22,114 nucleotides of DNA from an uncultured Oscillospiraceae bacterium (GTDB lineage: Bacteria; Bacillota; Clostridia; Oscillospirales; Oscillospiraceae), in contig CAKUAM010000030.1 in the NCBI GenBank assembly GCA_934636305.1, positions 1 to 22,114 on the forward strand. Direction: 5' to 3'. Of this stretch, positions 6,852 to 15,031 are shown in pieces (position 1 is the first letter of the stretch; the number at the start of each line of letters is the position of its first letter). A program made the translations under genes and the position numbers. Under the pieces are notes generated by a model, which searched no databases, was not told the DNA's origin, and was given only the letters and a program-made list of their open reading frames with translations.

Positions 6852-8675
6852 TTACTTGCTCATTGCACAGAATCCGCCCTGCCCAAGCGTAACCGTCTCT
6901 CCGGTATACTCCGCAATTCCGCCGCCGATGAGAATCGTCCCGCTGTGCGGCAGCAGCCACGCCTGCTGCGAAAGATTGCAGCAGACTGCGACATCCGCGC
7001 CCGCGTGCTGCCGCAGCAGCATCAGCCGCCCGCCGCCGGCCTCCAGCACCAGCACCGTCCCGCACCGGAGTGCGGGCTGCGTCTTTTTGACGCGCGCAAG
7101 CGCCCGGTAGAACGCAAGAAGCTCCTGATCCTCCCCGCCCCATGGGTAAAAGCAGCGGTTAAACGGGTCGCGGTAGCCGGTCATGCCGGCCTCATCGCCA
7201 TAATAGATGCAGGGCATGCCCGGCAGCATGAACTGCAGAAACGCAGCAAGCCTCAGCCGCCGCTTTCCCTCTGCCAGCTGCTCCGGGGTAAACGTCCGCC
7301 GGGCCAGCTCCGCACGGTCCCCATCCCGCGGATCCAGAAGCGCATTGATTGCGCGCGGCGTGTCATGCGTCGAGAGAATATTCATCACCGACTGCAGAAC
7401 ATCCGGCGGATAATTCTCCGCGATTGTGCGGATACTCTCACCGAGCCCGGCCCCGTCATCCTCTCCGCGGACGAAGCGTAAAATGGCCTTCTGCCACGGA
7501 TAGTTCATCACCGAATCAAGCTGCCGGTCGGTAAAATAGCGGCGGCGGCAGCCATAGGCCGTCTTGTTGGACGCATCCTCCCACACCTCGCCGATGAGCA
7601 GCGCATCCGGTTTGACCGCACGGACACGGGCACGCAGGCGCGCAAGGAACGCATCCGGGAGCTCGTCAACCACATCCAACCGCCAGCCATCTGCGCCAAG
7701 CTTCAGCCAGTGCACAATCACGCTGTCCTCGTCGTCAATCACATAGCGGATATAATCCGGGTTTGACTTGTCCATGCACGGCAGCGTTGTAATCCCCCAC
7801 CAGCTGTCATAGACGTCGGGATAGTGCTGGAATCTGAACCAGCCGCGGTAGGGGGAATTGGGGTCATGGATGGCGCTCTGGAAATAGCCGCTGCGGCTGC
7901 CGACATGGCTGAATACGCCGTCAAGAATCACCTTCATGCCGCGCGCATGCGCCTCGTCGCACAGCGCCCGGAAATCTGCCTCAGTGCCCAGCATCGGATC
8001 GATGCGCTTATAATCGCACGTGTCGTACCGGTGGGTTGACCACGCGTAGAAAATCGGGTTGAGATACAGAATCTCTACGCCGAGTTCCTGCAGATACGGC
8101 AGCTTCTGCCGGATTCCGTTCAGGTTTCCGCCATAGAAATCATTATTCAGAATCTCCCCATGCTCGTCCGTGAGATAGACCGGCACGTCCTGCTTATTCT
8201 CGTGCACCCAATAGGGCTGAAGCTTATCTGTGAGGTCACAGCTGCCCGCCTGACAGAACCGATCCGGGAAGATCTGATACATCACTGCGCCCGCGCAGTC
8301 CGCCGGCACCGGGTTCTTGTCCGCCAGCACGCTCAGCTGCCACAGCTCGCCCGCCTCCATATTCGTGTCGCCGGTTCCCTGCTTAAAGAGGCGGAAGGAC
8401 TCATTTCGCGTGGTGATCTGAAAATAATAGAAATACAGCCCCGGCTCCGCCATGCAGAAGCTGCCGCCCCAGATCTCATACAGAGCGTCCGCGGACTGCT
8501 TTTCCAGCGCAGTCCGCCGGCACTCCTCACCGTTTTCCCGCTGCAGCACCAGCTGTACCGCAACTGTCTGACAGGAAACCGGGATATGGATATGCATCGT
8601 ACAGGCTTTATTTTCCTGCAGCGTGCCAAAGGGTGATTTGAATTGGGAAAGCTTACTGTCAAATAAAATTCTCAT
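6852..8675 (-). CDS. GH13 alpha-amylase / neopullulanase-like glycosidase
   Basis: A cytoplasmic (no signal peptide) 607-residue glycoside hydrolase of family 13. An N-terminal beta domain of the neopullulanase/cyclomaltodextrinase kind covers about 1-120. The (beta/alpha)8 barrel starts at VMYQIFPDRF (131-140). The conserved regions are DGVFSH (252-257), WRLDVVDE with nucleophile D334 (331-338), IGEVWED with acid/base E363 (361-367), and STHDTPR with H437-D438 (435-441). A beta C-terminal domain ends the protein. It probably hydrolyses alpha-1,4 and perhaps alpha-1,6 bonds in glycogen-derived dextrins. The frame stays open 46 codons upstream through an intercistronic hairpin into glgP, but MRILFDSKLS at 8673-8675 is the natural start, with TAGGT a few nt upstream. 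It is the last gene of the glg operon and may supply the debranching step, since no glgX is present. Exact specificity is not readable. Confidence 0.88.
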   Translation of the reverse strand: MRILFDSKLSQFKSPFGTLQENKACTMHIHIPVSCQTVAVQLVLQRENGEECRRTALEKQSADALYEIWGGSFCMAEPGLYFYYFQITTRNESFRLFKQGTGDTNMEAGELWQLSVLADKNPVPADCAGAVMYQIFPDRFCQAGSCDLTDKLQPYWVHENKQDVPVYLTDEHGEILNNDFYGGNLNGIRQKLPYLQELGVEILYLNPIFYAWSTHRYDTCDYKRIDPMLGTEADFRALCDEAHARGMKVILDGVFSHVGSRSGYFQSAIHDPNSPYRGWFRFQHYPDVYDSWWGITTLPCMDKSNPDYIRYVIDDEDSVIVHWLKLGADGWRLDVVDELPDAFLARLRARVRAVKPDALLIGEVWEDASNKTAYGCRRRYFTDRQLDSVMNYPWQKAILRFVRGEDDGAGLGESIRTIAENYPPDVLQSVMNILSTHDTPRAINALLDPRDGDRAELARRTFTPEQLAEGKRRLRLAAFLQFMLPGMPCIYYGDEAGMTGYRDPFNRCFYPWGGEDQELLAFYRALARVKKTQPALRCGTVLVLEAGGGRLMLLRQHAGADVAVCCNLSQQAWLLPHSGTILIGGGIAEYTGETVTLGQGGFCAMSK

Positions 8676-8703
8676 GCAACCTACCGTCCATTTTTTATCA
8701 GCG

Positions 8704-8732
8704 AAGGGGCCGACAATTTCTGTCGGCCCCTT
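8704..8732. other. perfect intercistronic hairpin between glgP and the GH13 gene
   Basis: AAGGGGCCGACA (8704-8715) and TGTCGGCCCCTT (8721-8732) form a perfect 12-bp stem with a 5-nt loop. On the minus strand, the direction of the operon, CCCCTT is followed by CGCTG and not by a T run. It therefore looks more like an mRNA-processing or stabilising hairpin, or a leaky attenuator, than a standard terminator. No promoter is evident between it and the GH13 start. Confidence 0.75.
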
Positions 8733-8741
8733 TTCAGAAAT

Positions 8742-8787
8742 CTCTGGTTCAATGCCTTTCCGGGGTTGATTCAGGGATTTCTTTCTC
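8742..8787 (-). repeat. possible fragment of the intergenic repeat family after glgP
   Basis: The minus-strand text just after the glgP stop (ATCCCTGAATCAA followed by CCCCGG) resembles 21357-21393 on the minus strand (ATCTCTGAATCAA, then CCCCGG). CAGAGATTTCTG also recalls the copy after the GH13 gene. The similarity is short, so this is tentative. Confidence 0.35.
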
Positions 8788-11184
8788 TTACAGGTTCCAG
8801 ATTTCCTTCGCATACTGCTCCACCGAGCGGTCGGAGGAGAAGATGCCAGCCCTTGCGATGTTGGTCAGCGACATCTGTGCAAAGCGCATCCGATCCTGAT
8901 ACGTCTGCGCGGCACGCTCCTTGGCCGCCTTGTAGCTGGCAAAGTCCGCAATTGTCATATAGGCGTCTGCCGTCCCAAAGCGGTTCGTCGTGAGCGAGGC
9001 GACAATGTCGTCAAACCGCTGGCCGAGCGCGCCGGAGGTGAGCATCTGCAGCACGCGGTCAAGCTCCGGCGTCAGGAACTGATGCGGATCATAGCCGCGC
9101 TGCCAGAGCTTCTCAACCTCGTCCGCCGTCATACCGAACAGGAACATGTTCTCCTCGCCCACACGGTCCCGGATCTCCACATTTGCACCGTCAAGCGTAC
9201 CGAGCGTCACCGCACCGTTAATCATAAGCTTCATGTTGCTTGTGCCGGAGGCCTCTTTTCCGGCGATGGAAATCTGCTCGGAGAGGTCCGCAGCCGGGAT
9301 GATGATCTCCGCCAGAGAAACCTTATAATCCTCGATGAACACGACCTTGATCTTGTTCTGCACCTGCGGGTCGGAGTTGACCAGATTGGATACCGCCACA
9401 ATCAGCGAGATAATCTGCTTGGCCAGATAATAGCCCGCAGAAGCCTTGGCCGCAAAGATGAAGGTCTGGGGATAAATCTCCTGCTCCGGGTGATCCTTGA
9501 TCCGGTTATAGAGCGTCAGGATATACAGAATATTCAGCAGCTGCCGCTTATACTCATGCAGGCGCTTGACCTGCACATCAAAGATCGAATCGGGATCGAC
9601 GTTGACGCCGTTGTGCTCGGCAATATATTTTGCCAGCCGCACCTTGTTCTTACGCTTGATGGCGCACAGATTTTCCAGCACGTCCAGATTGTCGCGGTAT
9701 TTCAAAAGCCCCTCAAGCGCGTTGGCGTCCTTCAGGAACCCATCACCGATGAGCGTCTGCAGATAGCTGCTGAGCGCCGGATCGGACTGGCACAGCCAGC
9801 GGCGGTAGGCAATTCCGTTGGTGATATTCAGGAACCGGCCCGGATCGAGCTGATAATAATCGTGGAAGATCGTCTTTTCCAGAATGTCCGTATGCAGCTG
9901 CGACACGCCGTTGATCTTATGGCAGCAGGTCAGGCACAGATTTGCCATGCGCACCTCACCGTTTGCAATCACAGCCATATAGTTCCACTTGCCGGGATCA
10001 TTCGGGTACACGCGCTGCAGTTTCTCCATCAGCCGGCGGTTAATCTCCTGGCAGATGGAATAAATACGCGGCAGCTGCTCACAAAACAGCTCCACCGGCC
10101 AGCGCTCAAGCGCTTCGGCCATGACGGTATGGTTGGTATAGGAGAGCGTTCTGCACGTAATCTCCCACGCCTGATCCCAGCCGAAATCATGCTCGTCGAC
10201 CAGCAGCCGCATCAGCTCCGGCACGCACAGCGCCGGATGGGTGTCGTTAATGTGCACGGCGACCTTGTCTGCCAGGTTATCAAGCGTGTGATAGGTTTTC
10301 AGATGCTCATTCAGGATCGACTGCAGCGAACTGGACACCAGCAGATACTGCTGGCGCAGGCGCAGCCGCTTGCCGTTCATATGGTTGTCCGCCGGATAGA
10401 GAACCTTGGAAATGGCCTCCGCCATCGTATTCTGCTCCAGCGCGCGGACATAATCGCCGCGGGAGAACGCATTCATATCGAAGCTCTGCGGCATGCTTGC
10501 GCTCCAGAGCGTCAGCTTGTTGACCGCCTTGGAGTTGTAGCCGGAGATATACAGGTCATGCGGCACGGCAATGACCGACTGATAGCCCGTCTGCGCGGTC
10601 TTGAACTTGCCGCCGTCCATCCACTCGTGCACCTGCCCGCCAAAGCGGACCTCCACAGCGTCATCCTTGCGCGGATGCAGCCAGACATCGCCCATCTCCA
10701 GCCAGTTATCCGGAAACTCCATCTGCCAGCCATCGACGATCTTCTGCCGGAAAATTCCGAACTCATAGCGGATTGAAAAGCCCGTCACCGGGTATCCAAG
10801 CCCTGTGGCCGCGTCCATATAGCACGAAGCCAGACGGCCAAGACCGCCGTTTCCAAGACCGGCATCGGGCTCAAGCGCACACAGATGCTCCAGACTGAAG
10901 CCAAGCTCGCCCAGAATCTCGCTGACCGGCTCCAGCAGCCCCATATTGTAGAGGTTATTTCGCAGGCTGGTGCCGACCAGAAATTCCATCGACATATAAT
11001 AGACCTGCTTACGCTCTCTGGCCCGTGTCTGCTCTGCAAATTCGCGGCGCTCATCCTCCAGCAGTTCACGCACCGCCACGCACACCGCGCGGTACGCCTG
11101 CTTTTCCGTGGCCATCTCCAGCGAGCAGCCAAACATACGGTCGCAGCAAACCTGAAGCTGCTGCAGAAGGTTCTCTTTTGTCAT
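8788..11184 (-). CDS. glgP: glycogen/starch/alpha-glucan phosphorylase
   Basis: A 798-residue GT35 phosphorylase that uses phosphate to cleave terminal alpha-1,4 bonds of glycogen, releasing glucose-1-phosphate in the cytoplasm. Family blocks run along the whole length: YYMSMEFLVGTSLRNNLYN (62-80), EPDAGLGNGGLGRLASCYMD (105-124), HINDTHPAL (311-319), VQVKRLHEYKRQLLN (537-551), and the cofactor motif EASGTSNMK with the pyridoxal-phosphate lysine K652. Length is normal and no key block is missing. The start ATG (11182-11184) has only a distant AAAGGA (12 nt), so initiation may be weak or coupled; it follows glgA by 39 nt. Having synthesis and breakdown genes in one transcript implies that flux is set by enzyme regulation rather than by separate transcription. 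Confidence 0.97.
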   Translation of the reverse strand: MTKENLLQQLQVCCDRMFGCSLEMATEKQAYRAVCVAVRELLEDERREFAEQTRARERKQVYYMSMEFLVGTSLRNNLYNMGLLEPVSEILGELGFSLEHLCALEPDAGLGNGGLGRLASCYMDAATGLGYPVTGFSIRYEFGIFRQKIVDGWQMEFPDNWLEMGDVWLHPRKDDAVEVRFGGQVHEWMDGGKFKTAQTGYQSVIAVPHDLYISGYNSKAVNKLTLWSASMPQSFDMNAFSRGDYVRALEQNTMAEAISKVLYPADNHMNGKRLRLRQQYLLVSSSLQSILNEHLKTYHTLDNLADKVAVHINDTHPALCVPELMRLLVDEHDFGWDQAWEITCRTLSYTNHTVMAEALERWPVELFCEQLPRIYSICQEINRRLMEKLQRVYPNDPGKWNYMAVIANGEVRMANLCLTCCHKINGVSQLHTDILEKTIFHDYYQLDPGRFLNITNGIAYRRWLCQSDPALSSYLQTLIGDGFLKDANALEGLLKYRDNLDVLENLCAIKRKNKVRLAKYIAEHNGVNVDPDSIFDVQVKRLHEYKRQLLNILYILTLYNRIKDHPEQEIYPQTFIFAAKASAGYYLAKQIISLIVAVSNLVNSDPQVQNKIKVVFIEDYKVSLAEIIIPAADLSEQISIAGKEASGTSNMKLMINGAVTLGTLDGANVEIRDRVGEENMFLFGMTADEVEKLWQRGYDPHQFLTPELDRVLQMLTSGALGQRFDDIVASLTTNRFGTADAYMTIADFASYKAAKERAAQTYQDRMRFAQMSLTNIARAGIFSSDRSVEQYAKEIWNL

Positions 11185-11223
11185 TGATTTTCTATATCCT
11201 TTATCTCCAGTTTCTGAAAGCCG

Positions 11224-12663
11224 TTATTCACAGCCTGTCACCTCGCGGAACAGCGCCATATACTTCTCCGCCGGAATCTCCCAGCTTGAATCCACCGCCA
11301 TATCATTCTGCGCCAGACGCAGCCACTTCTCCGGCTCATTATAATAGAGCGCCAGTGCGCGGTCGATCGCCGCGAGGAAATCATCCGCATTGTAGCTCTG
11401 GAACGTAAATCCGCGTCCGGTCTCATCGGCCTCATTATACGGCCAGACGGTATCCTTGAGCCCGCCGGTGGCATTGACAACCGGCACGGAGCCCATACGC
11501 ATGGCGATGAGCTGCGACAGGCCGCAGGGCTCTGACTTCGACGGCATCAGATACAGATCCGACGCCGCATAGACCAGATTGGCAAGCCCGCCGTCAAAGA
11601 GCAGATTCACCGAAACCTTGTCCCCGAAGCGCTCGCGCAGCGTGGACAGGTACCATTCATATTTTTCCTCGCCCGTGCCGATAATCACCAGCTGTACGCG
11701 CCGCTGCAGCAGCCGCTCGGCGATATAGCACAGCAAATCGATCCCCTTGTGGCCGACAAGCCTTGTCACCATGGCAAGCACCGCAACGTCCTTGTCCTGC
11801 GGCAGGCCGACCTTCTGCTGCAGGGCAAGCTTGTTGGCAGTCTTGCCGGCGCGCAGCGTTCTGGCGGTATAGTGCTCTGCAAGATTCTCCATCGCGGCAG
11901 GATCGAACACCTGCATGTCAATGCCGTTGGTAATGCCGGAGAAGTCCGCACCGCGGCTTTGCAGCACGCCGTCCATCCCGTGCGAATAATACGCATAATG
12001 CAGCTCCTGCGCGTAGGTCTCCGACACGGTCGTCACGCGGTCGGCCATCACAATGGCCGCCTTCATGAAGTTCGTGCAGTCGTCGAAGCGCAGAATCTCG
12101 TCGCATTCCGCCCCAAGGCCCAGCACGTCATAGTTGAACTGCAGGTTGCACTTGCCCTGGTATTCAATGTTGTGGATCGTAAATACGCTTTTGGTATCCG
12201 GGAAGCAGCCGCGGTACTCCGTTTTCAGCAGCAGCGGAATCAGCGCCGCCTGCCAGTCATGGCAGCTGACCACGTCGGGCCGGAGCTCGAGATAATTCAT
12301 CGCCGCCAGCACAGCCTTGCTGTAATAGGCATAGCGCTCCCCGTCGTCGGCAAAGCCATAGATGCCGCCGCGGTTAAAATAGTGCTCGTTATCAATGAAA
12401 TAGACCTGCAGCTTCTTCCGGCGCGTTTTCAGCCGGAAAATGCCCACATATTCCCGCCGCCAAGCCAGCGGCACATCAAATGCACCCAGAAATTCCGTCT
12501 GCCATCTGCCGGAGTATTTGATCTGGCTATAGTAGGGCACAAACAGGCTGACATATGTATTTTTCTGATTGGACAGTGCCTGCGGCAGCGCCTGCATCAC
12601 ATCGCCAAGACCGCCGGTCTTGACAAACGGCGCAGCCTCCGAGGCAACGACTGCAATTTTCAT
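11224..12663 (-). CDS. glgA: glycogen synthase (ADP-glucose)
   Basis: A 479-residue GT5 glycogen synthase that transfers glucose from ADP-glucose to the non-reducing end of alpha-1,4 glucan. The N-terminal KTGGLGDV motif (K15) is the ADP-glucose binding signature. TIHNIEYQGK near 155-165 and the C-terminal block with PSKSEPCGLSQLIAMRMGSV and NATGGLKDTV are characteristic. The ATG has AAAGGAG 7 nt upstream and overlaps the glgD stop (ATGA), giving tight coupling with the pyrophosphorylase subunit. Length is normal for bacterial GlgA. Confidence 0.97.
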   Translation of the reverse strand: MKIAVVASEAAPFVKTGGLGDVMQALPQALSNQKNTYVSLFVPYYSQIKYSGRWQTEFLGAFDVPLAWRREYVGIFRLKTRRKKLQVYFIDNEHYFNRGGIYGFADDGERYAYYSKAVLAAMNYLELRPDVVSCHDWQAALIPLLLKTEYRGCFPDTKSVFTIHNIEYQGKCNLQFNYDVLGLGAECDEILRFDDCTNFMKAAIVMADRVTTVSETYAQELHYAYYSHGMDGVLQSRGADFSGITNGIDMQVFDPAAMENLAEHYTARTLRAGKTANKLALQQKVGLPQDKDVAVLAMVTRLVGHKGIDLLCYIAERLLQRRVQLVIIGTGEEKYEWYLSTLRERFGDKVSVNLLFDGGLANLVYAASDLYLMPSKSEPCGLSQLIAMRMGSVPVVNATGGLKDTVWPYNEADETGRGFTFQSYNADDFLAAIDRALALYYNEPEKWLRLAQNDMAVDSSWEIPAEKYMALFREVTGCE

Positions 12664-13772
12664 ACGGTATCTCCTTTGTCGACCACCAGCGGATGATCCT
12701 TCGAGCCAAGCAGCTTCGTGCCCGGCCGGATTGTGACGTTTTTATCGAGGATGCAGTAGCGCACCGATGCACCGGCCCCGATTTTGCTGCCCTGCATCAC
12801 GATGGAATCGCGCACCGACGCGCCCTCGTCAATGTCAACCTCACGGAAGATCACAGAGTTTTCCGCGCTGCCGAACAGGTGGCAGCCGTCTGCAATCAGG
12901 CAGTTGGCCGCACGGCCGGATTCGCCGAACAGCGTCGGCACTGCGTCGCGGACCTTGGTATAAATGGGAATTTCACTGCGGAACAGGCTGCTGCGCACGT
13001 CTGCGTTGAGCAGCTGCATGTTGTTATCAAAATACTCCTCCACGCTCTGGTTGAACAGCGCCACATTGTGGAACGGATAGACATTGACCTTCAGATTGCC
13101 CGCATTGTACTCCGGCAGCAGATAATCCCGCTCGAGATGGTATTTGCCGTGCGGCACCACCTCACGGATGACCTGCTTGAGCTTTTCCCGGCGCATGATA
13201 AACATGCTCATGCCGACCAGATAATCCTCCGGCGCGCAGTAGTCAACCGCCATATCGACAATCTTCCCATCGTCTCCCAGCTTGACGGCGAGCGGCTGGC
13301 GGCTCTTGCCGTCGGCACGCCTTGCCTTTGCCACAACGGTTACGTCGCAGCCGGAGGCAATGTGCGCGTCCAGAACCGCTGCAAAATCAATGGCGCACAG
13401 AACTGTCGTGTCCGAAAGCACCACATATTCCGCGTCCGAGCGGTTGAGCACCGGCATTGCTGTCTGCAGCGCCTCCAGCTTGCCGCGGTACGCGCCGGTA
13501 TGGCCCGTGGCATACGGCGGCAGAAAACGCACACCCTCGCCCAGCTTCAGATCCCATTCCTCGCACGTGCCAAGATGGTCCATAAGCGACTGGTAGTTAT
13601 ATTTTGTAATGATGCCGATGTTGCTGATCTTGGAGTTTGCCATATTGGACAGTGCAAAGTCAATCTGGCGGTAGCGGCTGCCAAAGGGAATCGAGGCGGA
13701 TGTCCGCTCTTTGGTGAGCTCCCCCATGTTGGTATCATAGATATTGGAGAAAATAATGCCCATTGCTTCCAT
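12660..13772 (-). CDS. glgD: glucose-1-phosphate adenylyltransferase subunit GlgD
   Basis: A 370-residue GlgD, the second, non-catalytic-type subunit of Firmicute ADP-glucose pyrophosphorylase, which associates with GlgC and stimulates it. The N-terminus reads MGIIFSNIYDTNMGELT where GlgC has the GGxGxRL nucleotide-binding loop, so that catalytic loop is absent. SIPFGSRYRQIDFALSNMAN (28-47) is the nucleotidyltransferase family block. The C-terminal third shows left-handed beta-helix repeats (ANCLIADGCHLFGSAENSVIF; ASVRDSIVMQGSKIGAGASV). M1 and M4 are both possible starts; GGGGGACGGAG lies upstream. It follows glgC by 17 nt and overlaps glgA by 4 bp. Confidence 0.94.
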   Translation of the reverse strand: MEAMGIIFSNIYDTNMGELTKERTSASIPFGSRYRQIDFALSNMANSKISNIGIITKYNYQSLMDHLGTCEEWDLKLGEGVRFLPPYATGHTGAYRGKLEALQTAMPVLNRSDAEYVVLSDTTVLCAIDFAAVLDAHIASGCDVTVVAKARRADGKSRQPLAVKLGDDGKIVDMAVDYCAPEDYLVGMSMFIMRREKLKQVIREVVPHGKYHLERDYLLPEYNAGNLKVNVYPFHNVALFNQSVEEYFDNNMQLLNADVRSSLFRSEIPIYTKVRDAVPTLFGESGRAANCLIADGCHLFGSAENSVIFREVDIDEGASVRDSIVMQGSKIGAGASVRYCILDKNVTIRPGTKLLGSKDHPLVVDKGDTV

Positions 13773-13789
13773 TGCTCCGTCCCCCTTTC

Positions 13790-14974
13790 TCAGACAATCG
13801 CACCGGCCTCAATGACCGTGCCCTCTGTGATGGTCTTGTCCTTGCCGATCACGGCAATTCTGCGGTCCTCGCCCTTGGTGTAGCCGCCGACGCGCGCGCC
13901 AGCCTTGATGTGGCAGCCCTCGGCAATGATGGCGCTGCAGATCACGGCGCCGTTTTCAATGACGACATCCGGCATGATCACGCTGTCCGTGACCTCCGCC
14001 CCCTTGCCGACCGAGCAGCCGGTCGAGATGATGGAGTGGTTGACCGTGCCCTCAATATTGCAGCCCTCGGCAACAAAGCTCTCATGCAGCTCCGCCGTTC
14101 TGGAGATAAAGCTTGACGGCATGGCCTGGTTTCTGGCATAGATCTTATGGCCGGGCGCGCCGTAAATGTCAAACGCGGGATGCTTGCCCAGAAGGTCCAT
14201 ATTGGCCTCCCACAGGCTGGAGATCGTCCCGACGTCCTTCCAATAGCCGTCGAAGCGGTACGCAAAAATTGAATGTCCGGACTCCAGAAGCGCCGGGATG
14301 ATATTTTTTCCAAAGTCATTTTCACTCTTGGGGTTGGCCTCGTCCGCCTCCAGAAACGTCTTGAGCACGCTCCACTTGAACACATAGATGCCCATGGAGG
14401 CGTTGGTGCTCTTGGGCTGCTTGGGCTTCTCCTCAAATTCATAGATTGAGCCGTCGGCGCGCGTGTTCATAATGCCGAAGCGGGACGCTTCCTTCAGCGG
14501 CACCTCCCGTACAGCAATGGTGCAGTCCGCCTCCTGCTGTTCGTGGAACCGGAGCATGGCGGCATAGTCCATTTTGTAAATATGGTCGCCGGACAGGATC
14601 AGAACGTTATCCGGGTTATAGCGCTGGATGAACGGGATATTCTGATAGATCGCATTGGCCGTGCCCTTGTACCATTCGGAGTTTTTGCTCTTGGCATACG
14701 GCGGCAGCACCTGTACGCCGCCGTGCGAGGAGTTGAGGCCCCACGGCTGGCCGTTGCCGATATACTCGTTGAGCTCCAACGGCTGATACTGGGTCAGGAT
14801 ACCGACGGTATCGATCTTGGAGTTTACGCAGTTGGAAAGCGGAAAGTCGATAATGCGGTATTTGCCGCCGAACGGGACGGCAGGCTTGGCTGTATTCTCC
14901 GTCAGAACCATCAGACGGCTGCCCTGTCCGCCCGCCAGGAGCATGGCCACACAGCGTTTTTTCTGAAATTGCAT
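13790..14974 (-). CDS. glgC: glucose-1-phosphate adenylyltransferase catalytic subunit
   Basis: A 394-residue ADP-glucose pyrophosphorylase (ATP + glucose-1-phosphate to ADP-glucose + PPi), the committing step of bacterial glycogen synthesis. It carries the nucleotide loop GGQGSRL (15-21), [20 protein letters not shown] (29-48), [11 protein letters not shown] near 126-136 with the metal-binding Asp, FEEKPKQP near 184-191, and a C-terminal beta-helix built from hexad-like repeats. AGGAGG lies about 10 nt before the ATG. It lies 57 nt after glgB and directly before glgD, so the two subunits are made together. Allosteric effectors cannot be read from sequence. Confidence 0.97.
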   Translation of the reverse strand: MQFQKKRCVAMLLAGGQGSRLMVLTENTAKPAVPFGGKYRIIDFPLSNCVNSKIDTVGILTQYQPLELNEYIGNGQPWGLNSSHGGVQVLPPYAKSKNSEWYKGTANAIYQNIPFIQRYNPDNVLILSGDHIYKMDYAAMLRFHEQQEADCTIAVREVPLKEASRFGIMNTRADGSIYEFEEKPKQPKSTNASMGIYVFKWSVLKTFLEADEANPKSENDFGKNIIPALLESGHSIFAYRFDGYWKDVGTISSLWEANMDLLGKHPAFDIYGAPGHKIYARNQAMPSSFISRTAELHESFVAEGCNIEGTVNHSIISTGCSVGKGAEVTDSVIMPDVVIENGAVICSAIIAEGCHIKAGARVGGYTKGEDRRIAVIGKDKTITEGTVIEAGAIV

Positions 14975-15031
14975 TGCGAAATCTCCTCCTGTTTTCTTCC
15001 TTTTTCCGTATTTGTGGTAACTCTTTTTGTT

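Noticed and set aside
8676..8813. 46-residue N-terminal extension of the GH13 protein
   Set aside because: It would be read through the intercistronic hairpin and overlap the glgP end; its text is basic and unlike the family. The internal ATG at 8673-8675 gives a normal N-terminal domain.
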